Source of the DNA: an uncultured Cytophagales bacterium
GTDB taxonomy: Bacteria; Bacteroidota; Bacteroidia; Cytophagales; Amoebophilaceae
Direction of reading: 5' to 3'
DNA length: 11,276 nucleotides
NCBI GenBank assembly: GCA_905479855.1
Contig: CAJQOF010000023.1
Span: 1-11,276, forward strand
Part shown: positions 1-6,256 of the stretch, piece by piece
How positions within the stretch are numbered: the stretch's first letter is position 1
Layout: every line of letters starts with the position of its first letter
Notes under the pieces: model-generated
Databases searched by the model: none
What the model saw: only the letters and a program-made list of their open reading frames with translations
What the model was told of the DNA's origin: nothing
Program-made: the position numbers and the translations under genes

Positions 1-382
1 TATAGGCTTTTGTGCCTACATGGAGCACGATGGGGATTGTAATGGGCAATTGCCCTGTCTTTTTGTTCCTTAAGTCTATTGCTGAACCAATAGCGTATTG
101 CCCAACACGTTTGGGCATGTCTTTCTTGAGTTCACTTTCTAGTTCTACTGGAATAACGACCCTTGTGCCGTCTATCTTGAGCGTGCAAACCAAGTCTCCA
201 TAAAACTTCTTGAATTTTTCATTGACAAAACTGTTCTTAACTACGCGAAAGTCACTCAGCTTTGCGTTGGCTAGCGCAGGGTAAAGTTGTTGAAGACAAC
301 CTATAACAAGATCTTGTACTATAGCTTCAGATGAAAAAACATGCCTTAGTAAGGCGTCGTGTGGTTGGTGAAGGGTGTCCAT
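1..382 (-). CDS. Rpn/YhgA-family putative nuclease (PD-(D/E)XK), 3' end cut by window
   Basis: An open minus-strand frame runs from ATG at 382-380 to the window edge, 127 codons without a stop. The N-terminus has the family signature: an early HDALLRHVF (family: HDxxFKxxF), then SFVNEKFKKFYGDL (residues 51-64; family SFVDExLRExxSDLL), a short beta hairpin, and VELESELKKDMPKRVGQY (79-96; family LIEHQSxPDxxMxxRLxxY), followed by LPITIPIVLHVG (112-123; family xPVxPIVLYHG). Known members are recombination-promoting nucleases, often annotated as 'putative transposase'. The expected catalytic acids are D63 and E80. The usual Gln two residues after the Glu is Glu82 here. No promoter is convincing upstream. 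The family assignment is fairly safe; whether the gene is intact cannot be judged because the C-terminal half lies outside. Confidence 0.75.
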   Translation of the reverse strand, partial: MDTLHQPHDALLRHVFSSEAIVQDLVIGCLQQLYPALANAKLSDFRVVKNSFVNEKFKKFYGDLVCTLKIDGTRVVIPVELESELKKDMPKRVGQYAIGSAIDLRNKKTGQLPITIPIVLHVGTKAY

Positions 383-769
383 ATTGGGCGTTATTGATGG
401 CAGCAAAGATGCAAGCTAAGGTGGCCCCTTTTGCTGGACCACTTTTGGCGCAATTATAGGGAATATTTCCTGTTTTTTCTCAATGAGTGGTCCAAGTTTT
501 GGCCACCACCATAGAATTAACTTTTTGCTAGTTCTTGCCAAATTGGCATTTCCCCAAAAAACGCTGTTCCCAGCGCCGTTTGAAAAAGGTCTGTTTTTTT
601 TACTAAAGCAATTTCCCCAATAAAAAAATAGCCAATTCCAGCGCGTATAGGCATATTTCACGGTGCAGAATATGAGGTATAGGGCTATTAGTCGGTGCGA
701 AATGTCAGACTAAACTTTTTTAGGAAAGAGAAAAAAAAACCTAAACTTCCCTAAAAATCCGATTTGTAT
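383..769. other. Intergenic region rich in inverted repeats, no supported gene
   Basis: This gap separates the divergent Rpn-like gene (minus) and the lipoprotein locus (plus). It holds a nested inverted repeat (420-507), an 11-bp palindrome GCCAAATTGGC (537-547), two similar segments starting around 546 and 608 (both with ATTTCCCCAA followed by a CCAGCGC-type end), and a small hairpin with TTTAGG/CCTAAA arms around an A-rich loop near 720-745. An 81-codon minus-strand frame (416-661) crosses it but starts with GTG and has a Trp-rich, repeat-derived composition, so I do not call it a gene. Confidence 0.5.
420..507. repeat. Nested inverted repeat (two-step hairpin)
   Basis: Outer arms GGTGGCC (420-426) and GGCCACC (501-507) and inner arms TGGACCAC (435-442) and GTGGTCCA (487-494) are perfect complements in the same order, separated by 8 and 6 nt spacers, so one hairpin with an internal loop can form around a 44-nt apical loop. 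It begins 38 bp upstream of the Rpn-like start codon. It could be a regulatory structure or the end pair of a small mobile element; neither is shown. Confidence 0.55.
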
Positions 770-800
770 TTTGATAATTTATAAAAAGATGCTACGTTCG
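770..800 (+). promoter_or_regulatory. Candidate Bacteroidota-type promoter for the lipoprotein locus
   Basis: TTTG at 770-773, then exactly 19 nt, then TACGTTCG at 793-800. The Bacteroidota sigma-ABfr consensus is TTTG-N19-TAnnTTTG; this matches all positions but one (C for T in the -7 box). Transcription would start about 807, ahead of the small ORF at 817 and the lipoprotein gene at 1021. Confidence 0.55.
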
Positions 801-816
801 CCGCGGCTGGTAATCT

Positions 817-1008
817 ATGATTATTGTTGATTATAAACTGGTTCGGGATTTTGGTCGCTCATACCTTGTTCATAATCCCATGTACCAGGTAGGAGATAGG
901 CAGCAATCGCTAAAGTTGACGCCCCAATCAGCTGCTATTTATAGTGGTTTTTCCCACAATCTTCGCATTGGGGCGATTGTAAACGGTTTCTCAGGATATT
1001 GGACCTAA
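817..1008 (+). CDS. Small hypothetical ORF (63 aa), doubtful
   Basis: ATG start at 817, about 10 nt after the predicted transcription start of the promoter at 770-800, and stop 12 nt before the lipoprotein gene start. The peptide has no signal peptide, membrane segment or motif I recognise. Its composition is unremarkable (it contains QSLKLTPQSAAIYSGF around residues 29-44). The position fits a leader ORF of a two- or three-gene operon, but length and lack of recognisable similarity also fit chance; the same stretch may simply be a 5' untranslated leader. Confidence 0.2.
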   Translation: MIIVDYKLVRDFGRSYLVHNPMYQVGDRQQSLKLTPQSAAIYSGFSHNLRIGAIVNGFSGYWT

Positions 1009-1020
1009 AATATCTATCAA

Positions 1021-2109
1021 ATGGAAAACAGATTTGAACAAAATAAGCGATTAAAAAAGTTGCTTGTGACCGCTATGCTTATTGGCTTGGGTAGTGCATG
1101 TGGAGGCTCTGATGTCGGTGATGTGGAAGAGGGGGGTGTATCGGACAAAGAAAAGCGCCCCGTAGAAGCGCCTCCTAAGAATCTCGATGCCAACAATAAC
1201 AATAGCAATAGTGGCAATACCGTGAGCAACAACGATGCCGCTCAAAATAGCTATCCTAATCATGCCAACAACCAGCATGGAAAACCGGAAGCCCCCAAAG
1301 AAAAACAGGAAAATCTCAGTGCCAACAATAAAAGCAGCAAGGGCGGAAACAGCGTGGCCAACAACGATTTTTCTCAAAAACAGCATAAAAACCCGGAAAA
1401 TCTCAGTTCGATGAGTGACAAGAGCAGAGGCTTGAGTGCAGGTGAAGAAGAGAATTCCTTTGGCAAAAAAGATGGGTCTATAGAGATTCATCCCAAGGGT
1501 GGAAGTGACAAGGAGGGAGATCCCAAAGACATAAAACAGCAAGGCATACAAAAGTATCCTGGAAAACCGAGGACTATTGCGATGAAAGATGGCATGGCCG
1601 CACCCCTCGACGAGGATTTGAAAGAAAACCTAATAGCCCAGGAAAATCCCGAGACAAGAAGTTTTCCTTCCTCTTCTGTGAATGTGTCGCAACCATTCAA
1701 TCAACTTGTTGGGGAAAGTGCCCCTGCATATGATGAAAGCGCTACCTTGGCAAGGAATGAAAAACCATATCCTTATCTAGCAGACATAGAACAGCAAAGG
1801 AAAGATAACGCCGTGAAGAAGTATGTAGTCGCTTTTAAATCGGCTATTGTCAATTTCCGTTTTGACATTGCACACAAAGAGCTTCTGGACTTTTCGGCTC
1901 ACATAAAGGATAACAATGTAGATAGAAATAGAATAGAAAGAGTAGCGAAAGAACTTGGTACTGCTTGTGATTTACAAAGCTTAGGGGGCGAATTGGCTGG
2001 GAAGTTTTGTAGGTTTCAAAAAGATGAGATTTCCTGGAAGGCTAAGAAACAGGAAAATGTGGCTATGGGCCTAGTAATTGATATGTCTCACTCTTATTAT
2101 AAACAATAG
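1021..2109 (+). CDS. Putative lipoprotein with Asn-rich repeats, possibly 5' part of a split gene
   Basis: 362 codons from ATG 1021. Residues 1-27 form a lipoprotein-like signal: basic NKRLKK (8-13), hydrophobic LLVTAMLIGLG, then SAC with Cys27 as the acceptor. The lipobox is imperfect (LGSAC, with Leu one place early). An acidic segment follows (DVGDVEE). The next 200 residues are low-complexity and hydrophilic, with a 21-residue Asn-rich repeat at residues 55-75 and 99-119 and a partial third copy near 130 (NLSS). Residues ~250-350 look folded (KKYVVAFKSAIVNFRFDIAHKE... with two Cys in TACDL and KFCRF). I do not recognise this domain. The frame ends at TAG 2107-2109, where the OTU-like frame is already open (overlap 2078-2109), so the two may have been one protein: exported linker plus protease. 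A surface or secreted role is inference from the signal peptide. Confidence 0.6.
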   Translation: MENRFEQNKRLKKLLVTAMLIGLGSACGGSDVGDVEEGGVSDKEKRPVEAPPKNLDANNNNSNSGNTVSNNDAAQNSYPNHANNQHGKPEAPKEKQENLSANNKSSKGGNSVANNDFSQKQHKNPENLSSMSDKSRGLSAGEEENSFGKKDGSIEIHPKGGSDKEGDPKDIKQQGIQKYPGKPRTIAMKDGMAAPLDEDLKENLIAQENPETRSFPSSSVNVSQPFNQLVGESAPAYDESATLARNEKPYPYLADIEQQRKDNAVKKYVVAFKSAIVNFRFDIAHKELLDFSAHIKDNNVDRNRIERVAKELGTACDLQSLGGELAGKFCRFQKDEISWKAKKQENVAMGLVIDMSHSYYKQ

Positions 2110-2644
2110 AAAATCTTTGTTGACTGATTTTTTAGGAGAGAATACGGTTACTCACGTTGGCCCCGATGCTAGCTTGATACTAAAAGATGTAAAGTACAAG
2201 CCGGGAGAGACGATGGAAGAGAGTTTTACGAAATACAACGAATTGTTGGCAACCCCCCCCCCTGGTGATTGTTTTTATAATACGCTATTCTGTGTTATAG
2301 ATTGGGACGCTAAAATGGGACATAGATCGGGGGAGCAGACACCTGAAGAAAAAATAATCTATAACCTAAGTAAATATTATAATCTTAATGTGGCTATTGT
2401 GGTACTATCGCACAATAGTGAAGATTATAATTATTCAAAAAATTTAAGCACGAAGGGACTCAGGTTACTACTCAATGAATTTGATAATAGAGTGTTACTT
2501 CATTGTGAAAAGCATAACAAATGGCAAAGCAACGGAAAAAAGCAGACTATTACTGAAGAGGCAAAGACAGCGTTGCTACGTGAAATGTTTGATATGATGA
2601 TCAAAATGAAGGAGGTTAAAGTTGGTGCTGAGTGTTATAAATAG
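2078..2644 (+). CDS. Candidate OTU-like cysteine protease domain protein
   Basis: 188 codons in the +1 frame relative to the lipoprotein gene. The open stretch begins after a TAA at 2075-2077; the first start codon is TTG 2078, and an ATG at 2213 preceded by GGGAGAG is an alternative that still contains all motifs. Numbering from 2078: PPPGDCFYNTL (60-70) resembles the OTU Cys loop (DGxCFYxxL), with Cys65 as nucleophile; LSKYYNLNVAIVVL (97-110) fits the central strand (LAxxYNxNIxV); NRVLLHCEKHNKWQS (137-151) fits the final strand plus catalytic His (IxLxxxxxHY), with His146 the best candidate. The Asp normally three residues before Cys is Pro, and the Cys-His distance of about 80 is shorter than usual. 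Known OTU proteins cleave ubiquitin chains and occur as effectors of intracellular bacteria. Family call is tentative. The gene ends exactly where an inverted-repeat element begins, so its 3' end may be truncated. Confidence 0.45.
   Translation: MICLTLIINNRKSLLTDFLGENTVTHVGPDASLILKDVKYKPGETMEESFTKYNELLATPPPGDCFYNTLFCVIDWDAKMGHRSGEQTPEEKIIYNLSKYYNLNVAIVVLSHNSEDYNYSKNLSTKGLRLLLNEFDNRVLLHCEKHNKWQSNGKKQTITEEAKTALLREMFDMMIKMKEVKVGAECYK
2253..2262 (+). repeat. Homopolymer of ten C inside the OTU-like ORF
   Basis: Ten consecutive C encode the Pro run eight bases before the Cys65 codon (2270-2272). In the present length the frame is open through the catalytic motif. Runs of this length are slippage-prone in replication and transcription, so loss or gain of one C would remove the whole protease motif. 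Confidence 0.9.
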
Positions 2645-2721
2645 GGTAGTGGCTCAACTGAAAAGGATGATGTCGGTGTAAGCTTCGACTGATTTGTAGC
2701 ACTTACACTTGAGTCACTACC
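2645..2721. mobile_element. 77-bp MITE-like inverted-repeat element (copy A)
   Basis: Ends GGTAGTGGCTCAA (2645-2657) and TTGAGTCACTACC (2709-2721) are complementary over 13 positions with one mismatch, and the match continues weakly to about 19. A further perfect pair GTGTAAG (2676-2682) / CTTACAC (2702-2708) lies inside, so the element folds almost end to end. The right arm shares 17 of 22 positions with the right arm of the element at 10520-10665. No transposase fits inside. It starts immediately after the TAG of the OTU-like gene. It may also serve as a transcription end for that gene. No clear target duplication is visible. Confidence 0.55.
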
Positions 2722-2929
2722 TGCTCCTTTAAAGGAAGGGATAACCTGCAAGGGGGGGGCATTAGCCGGATTAGATAAATATTTTAGGGCTGGATTGTTG
2801 GCTAACGCAAGCCATGCTCGGGGTTTTCCGGATAGGCCGGATGTTTATAGGTCGCTAACCTGCCTATTGGTGTCCTGCCTTTTCTTGGAGAAGATCTTCT
2901 CTCAGATTAAAGAGCAATAAGCAAGCACC
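2722..2929. other. Short intergenic region with G8 run and palindrome
   Basis: Between copy A and the end of the NUDIX gene there is a run of eight G (2752-2759) and a perfect 14-bp palindrome GAGAAGATCTTCTC (2888-2901). No coding frame or RNA gene is recognised. Confidence 0.4.
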
Positions 2930-3550
2930 TTATGCCTTGTTTGATGCAAGAAGCTGAATAGCCGTTTTAACCAATGTTCTATCTGTTGCAAAAGTTAATT
3001 TTTCAAGTGCCTCTTTAAACGTGTAAAAATTAACACAAAAGTTCTCGTTTTCTATCTGAGTAGCCTGGTCGCGCGTGCCATCTGTGACAGCAAGAAACCA
3101 GAAAATTATCTTTTGGTTACCATCAAGGCCTGGACGCATAGATATAGCCACCGGTTCTGTTGCGCTTTTAAGCAGCCGCGCTACATCGGGGATGTGTTCT
3201 TTTGAATCACTCTCTGGCGTTGCCCTAGATGGCATAGTAACCGGCAAAAGTGTGCACTTAAATCCTGTTTCTTCATAAGCCTCCCTTAGGGCCGCATGCG
3301 CTAAACTTTCGCCGCTATTTTTTCTGCCTTTGGGTAAGAAGAATTCACCTTGGGGGTTTTTAAGCAGGCAAATCATTTTTTGGGTCTGGTTGAAGATAAC
3401 AGCACCAGCAGAAAGTACAAAATCTTGAGAGAACCATTGGTAACTACCTTCCACTAACCCACTTTCTCCATTTTCATCTGCTGTCTTTGTCGTTCTTTCA
3501 GTTGGTGGGCAGGCACAAGTGCCAGGTAAAGCTGTCTTTTGGGAGAACAT
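2930..3550 (-). CDS. NUDIX hydrolase, eukaryote-like (fungal-type) sequence
   Basis: 206 codons from ATG 3550. The NUDIX box is perfect: G75-x5-E81-x7-R89-E90-A-Y-E93-E94-T-G96-F97, within LPKGRKNSGESLAHAALREA, giving the metal-binding helix that cleaves X-linked nucleoside diphosphates. The domain starts at SAGAVIFN (47-54). Downstream, LLPVTMPSRAT (101-111), TEPVAISMR (131-139), KIIFWFLAV and EKLTFATDR (183-191) are, as I remember them, features of fungal/eukaryotic NUDIX proteins rather than the usual bacterial MutT or RppH groups. The first 45 residues are polar and not homologous to anything I know. The substrate cannot be told from sequence. The start codon directly follows the TGA (3553-3551) of a degraded upstream frame, so translation may once have been coupled. 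Nudix identity is near certain; horizontal origin is inference. Confidence 0.9.
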   Translation of the reverse strand: MFSQKTALPGTCACPPTERTTKTADENGESGLVEGSYQWFSQDFVLSAGAVIFNQTQKMICLLKNPQGEFFLPKGRKNSGESLAHAALREAYEETGFKCTLLPVTMPSRATPESDSKEHIPDVARLLKSATEPVAISMRPGLDGNQKIIFWFLAVTDGTRDQATQIENENFCVNFYTFKEALEKLTFATDRTLVKTAIQLLASNKA

Positions 3551-3721
3551 TCAAAAAGGGGTTTCGAACGATTCTACAAGGTTACCGTTACTGTCTAAGT
3601 GTACGATATCAACAAATAATTTAAGCAAGTAAGCGCCACCGGGTTTTTTTATGTGATCCTTTTGCAGCATCAGCTTCAGGGGTTCGCTAGATCGCCGATC
3701 TCGGGGATTTAGTGACGCGTC
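3551..3721 (-). pseudogene. Open fragment preceding the NUDIX gene, probable gene remnant
   Basis: A frame without start codon near its upstream limit runs from just after a TGA (3724-3722) to TGA 3553-3551, abutting the NUDIX ATG. Its 56 residues look protein-like, ending in a hydrophobic strand (GAYLLKLFVDIVHLD) and SFETPF. The same frame continues for 20 codons upstream of the TGA (NGDDLSEIY) until a TAG at 3787-3785, suggesting a gene with in-frame nonsense mutations. An internal ATG would leave only 39 codons. Family not recognised. Confidence 0.35.
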
Positions 3722-4021
3722 TCAGTAGATCTCGCTCAAATCATCCCCATTATCTGTTGGAGTGCTTTGGCGGACTCTGGCTTTCTATTGTGATCCAATT
3801 AGCCCAAAGGCGAAGTTCACTAAAACGCTGGTACCTACCCAGGTACCTCAAGTAGCCTATGCGAAGTTTAAAGAGGGGGTTTAAAAATCACCAGAACCAT
3901 TTCAGGTCAATTTTTCTCTAAAAAGCCTCGTTGCTGTTTCGCAACCCAGCGCCCCCTTTTTGCTAAATGCTCTAAGTGGCGATTAGGGTAGTTATCCTTT
4001 TTCTGCCAAACGCAAAGGCGG
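3722..4021. other. Decayed intergenic region, no intact gene
   Basis: A second unlinked open stretch of 45 codons (3753-3887, minus; includes RIGYLRYLGRYQRFSELRLW) lacks a start and is probably a remnant. Small inverted repeats are present: GGTACCT/AGGTACC around a 4-nt loop in 3830-3848, and GTTGC/GCAAC near 3929-3945, the latter followed on the minus strand by GAGGCTTTTT, a weak terminator-like arrangement beyond the toxin remnant. No RNA gene recognised. Confidence 0.4.
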
Positions 4022-4343
4022 CTATGTTACATCCAGATCCTCTGCCCTGCGCTTCCATTTCTCTGAATCTTCTGCATGGTGGAAAAAGGCCAGGATGAGC
4101 ACACTACCTGCTTCTTTATCTACCTGAAAGTGAATGCCGTAAGGGAAGCCTTGTAAATAAAAAACCCGAATGTTGCCATATTGGATTTGGGTTTTGAACG
4201 GATTGTTTTGTATACTCGCAACAGCCTTTGCAAGGCTGTTGCGAAATGCATGGGAGGAGGTCATCGCCTATGCTTTCATACCAAAGCATAGCATGACCGA
4301 TATCATGTTCACTGGCCGGTGTGGTAGCAACAGTGTACAGCAT
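4022..4343 (-). pseudogene. RelE/ParE-family toxin gene broken by a 1-bp frameshift
   Basis: The N-terminal frame from ATG 4343 gives MLYTVATTPASEHDIGHAML, then WYESIGDDLL, the ParE opening (AexDIxxAxxWYExxxxxLG). The C-terminal frame gives HAFRNSLAKAVASIQNNP, then YGNIRVFYLQGFPYGIHFQ and SVLILAFFHHAEDSEKW, the rest of the family fold with the Arg and final His/Trp region. They join perfectly if one of the three G at plus 4252-4254 (CCC on the coding strand) is removed: ...GDDLL|HAFRNSL.... ParE toxins poison DNA gyrase and RelE relatives cleave mRNA; here the toxin cannot be made whole. The antitoxin gene lies 6 bp upstream. A sequencing error is the alternative. A perfect 11-bp inverted repeat lies inside (4218-4242). 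Confidence 0.75.
4218..4242. repeat. Perfect 11-bp inverted repeat inside the toxin remnant
   Basis: GCAACAGCCTT (4218-4228), three bases, AAGGCTGTTGC (4232-4242). It is translated in the toxin frame as part of RNSLAKAVAS, so it may be a coincidence of codons, or a hairpin affecting expression. Confidence 0.6.
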
Positions 4344-4349
4344 AGCACA

Positions 4350-4562
4350 TTATAACCCAAACAGGTCTCTTTTTGCTTCGGCCCAGCTTCTTGTTGGCAT
4401 TTCGCCACTTTCTACCAACTGCAAACGGCTAGCTACTTCCGTCTGCTGCCACTGGGGGACCGTGCCGTGGGGCTCTTTATGGTTAACGAGCGTGTCATTA
4501 AAGGGCATAAAGCTGGAGAAGGTATCTGGCCTACTGCTTGGTCTGGTTAGGGTAGCTTGCAT
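4350..4562 (-). CDS. Addiction-module antitoxin (ParD-like component)
   Basis: The longest frame starts at TTG 4616 (88 codons), but ATG 4562 gives a 70-residue protein nearer the family size and I prefer it. The C-terminal end, RLQLVESGEMPTRSWAEAKR followed by DLFGL, matches the pattern of 'putative addiction module component' proteins that precede ParE/RelE toxins (RxxxLxxGxxxxxSWxExKxxL). The N-terminal part is polar and not recognised. The stop is 6 bp ahead of the toxin ATG, as in TA operons, and the gene follows rny on the same strand. Because the toxin is frameshifted, the antitoxin is probably a leftover, unless it neutralises a homologous toxin elsewhere. Confidence 0.6.
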   Translation of the reverse strand: MQATLTRPSSRPDTFSSFMPFNDTLVNHKEPHGTVPQWQQTEVASRLQLVESGEMPTRSWAEAKRDLFGL

Positions 4563-4655
4563 GGTTTTGGTATTTAGCGTTATGGCCTTGGCTACAGGCT
4601 CCCCAAGAATGTACAACTATCTCCATGAATTACCCAAGTGCCTACACACAACTTC

Positions 4656-6176
4656 TTACTTTGCGTAGCTGGTGGCTCTTGTTTCTCTAATTACGGTTAC
4701 TTTCACTTGGCCTGGGTACTGCAACTTCCGCTCGATTTTGGTGGCGATTTCAAACGCTAGTGCACCAGCTACCTCATCCGTTATACTGGCAGCATCCACC
4801 ATCACCCTCAGCTCCCGCCCAGCCTGTATGGCGTAGCATTTCATGACCCCTTCACAAGAGAGGGCAATGTCTTCCATATCTCGCAGCCGCTTTACGTACG
4901 CTTCCAAAACCTCCCGCCGAACACCGGGCCGTGAACCAGAGATGGCATCACAGGCTTGTACTACAGGGGAGAGCATAGCGGTCATTTCAACTTCATCGTG
5001 GTGAGCGCCTATGGCATTGCACACCTCTGGGTGTTCATGGTATTTCTTAGCCAACTCCATGCCGAGCAGCGCATGCGAAAGATCAGATTTCTCTGCGGAA
5101 ACCTTTCCTATATCGTGCAGTAACCCCGCACGCCTGGCAAGTTTAGTATTGAGGCCTAGCTCTGAGGACATCGTGGCCGCAAGGTGAGCAACTTCCCGCG
5201 AGTGGTACAAAAGATTTTGCCCATAAGATGACCTGTAGCGCATTCTTCCAACCATCTTAATCAACTCCACATGCATGCCATAGATCCCTAAATCAATCAC
5301 TGTCCGTTCTCCAGTGTTCATTATCTCCTTGTCTATGCTTTTCTCGGTTTTTTCTACTACCTCTTCTATGCGGGTAGGATGAATCCTGCCATCTTGGATA
5401 AGCGCCTGTAGGGCCAACCTGGCAACCTCTCTCCGCACAGGATCAAAGCTAGAGAGCAATACAGTTTCTGGGGAATCATCGATGGTAATATCTACGCCTG
5501 TAGCAGCTTCTAGCGCACGTATATTTCTTCCATCTTTTCCTATAATTTTCCCCTTTAATGCACTATTCTCGATATGCACAATCGAGGAGCAGTTCTCCAC
5601 CGTTTGCTCAGCCACCGTGCGCTGAATAGTGGCTAAGATTATATTTTTCGCTTCTTTTTCGGCATTGTTTTTGGCCTCTTCTACAATACTTCTAACGCGC
5701 AGAGAAACATCAGACCTTGCCTCGTCTTCCAGCACTTGCATGAGTTGTTGCTTGGCGTCCTCTTGGCTCATACCTGCTATAACCTCTAGCTGTTTAGCTT
5801 CCTCTGTTTTAAGCTGATTAAGCTCCTCCTTTACCTTGTCTAGCGCAAGCTGCTTGCGGTGAAGCTGCCCTAGCTGTTGGGTTATTTCACGCTCCTTATC
5901 CTTCAGGAGATTCCCTTTCGTCAGCAGTTTCTCTCTTCTCTTCCCTACATTTTGTTCAAATTCTGACTTCAGGCGTATAAATTCTTCCTTGGCTTTTAGC
6001 TCCCCCTCTTTTTTGGCATTGACGGATTCTAGCTTTGCTTCCTGAAGGATAAGCGCTATCTTTTTCTCGGCACGCCTTTCTTCGTACTGGTAAAAGAGTT
6101 TAGACGCAATCCTCCCCAGTGCTATCCCTAACGACAGCACCAGCACAATTAAGATAAAAACTTGGGTTACACTCAT
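4656..6176 (-). CDS. rny: Ribonuclease Y
   Basis: RNase Y is a membrane-anchored endoribonuclease that starts mRNA decay. The 506 residues match the usual ~510-520. An N-terminal membrane helix (6-20, FILIVLVLSLGIALG) is followed by a long charged coiled coil (30-190). The KH domain contains the GxxG-type loop IIGKDGRNIRALE (211-223) and GVDITIDDSPE. The HD domain supplies His325 (YHSREVAHLA), the His354-Asp355 pair in GLLHDIGK, and His392-His393-Asp394 in GAHHDEVEMT, the metal-binding phosphodiesterase site. All key residues are present. The ATG at 6176 begins directly at the membrane helix as expected. An intrinsic terminator separates it from the DUF502 gene upstream, so it likely has its own promoter in 6177-6256. 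The gene downstream on the strand is the TA remnant, which is accessory. Confidence 0.97.
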   Translation of the reverse strand: MSVTQVFILIVLVLSLGIALGRIASKLFYQYEERRAEKKIALILQEAKLESVNAKKEGELKAKEEFIRLKSEFEQNVGKRREKLLTKGNLLKDKEREITQQLGQLHRKQLALDKVKEELNQLKTEEAKQLEVIAGMSQEDAKQQLMQVLEDEARSDVSLRVRSIVEEAKNNAEKEAKNIILATIQRTVAEQTVENCSSIVHIENSALKGKIIGKDGRNIRALEAATGVDITIDDSPETVLLSSFDPVRREVARLALQALIQDGRIHPTRIEEVVEKTEKSIDKEIMNTGERTVIDLGIYGMHVELIKMVGRMRYRSSYGQNLLYHSREVAHLAATMSSELGLNTKLARRAGLLHDIGKVSAEKSDLSHALLGMELAKKYHEHPEVCNAIGAHHDEVEMTAMLSPVVQACDAISGSRPGVRREVLEAYVKRLRDMEDIALSCEGVMKCYAIQAGRELRVMVDAASITDEVAGALAFEIATKIERKLQYPGQVKVTVIRETRATSYAK

Positions 6177-6256
6177 TTTTTTAGTAAAAAGTAGAACGTT
6201 GGGTACACACCGCCATATTTGGGGGCAATACGCTTGATATCAACAACCAAAAGTAT

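Noticed and set aside
12..203. 63-codon plus-strand frame at the window start
   Set aside because: Antisense to the Rpn-like gene, whose motifs are convincing.
416..661. 81-codon minus-strand frame upstream of the Rpn-like gene
   Set aside because: GTG start, Trp/Lys-rich composition and repeated VFWGN/FYWGN pieces come from repeated non-coding DNA; no recognisable fold.
1051..1551. 166-codon hydrophobic minus-strand frame
   Set aside because: Antisense shadow of the low-complexity, Asn-rich lipoprotein gene; hydrophobicity comes from complements of AAC/AAT codons.
3560..3585. TTTCGAAC stretch resembling a tRNA T-arm
   Set aside because: No acceptor, D or anticodon arms can be built around it, and it lies in a protein-like minus-strand frame.
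4248..4264. Programmed frameshift producing the toxin
   Set aside because: Only a three-base C run without a slippery heptamer or a clear stimulatory arrangement; a simple indel is more likely.
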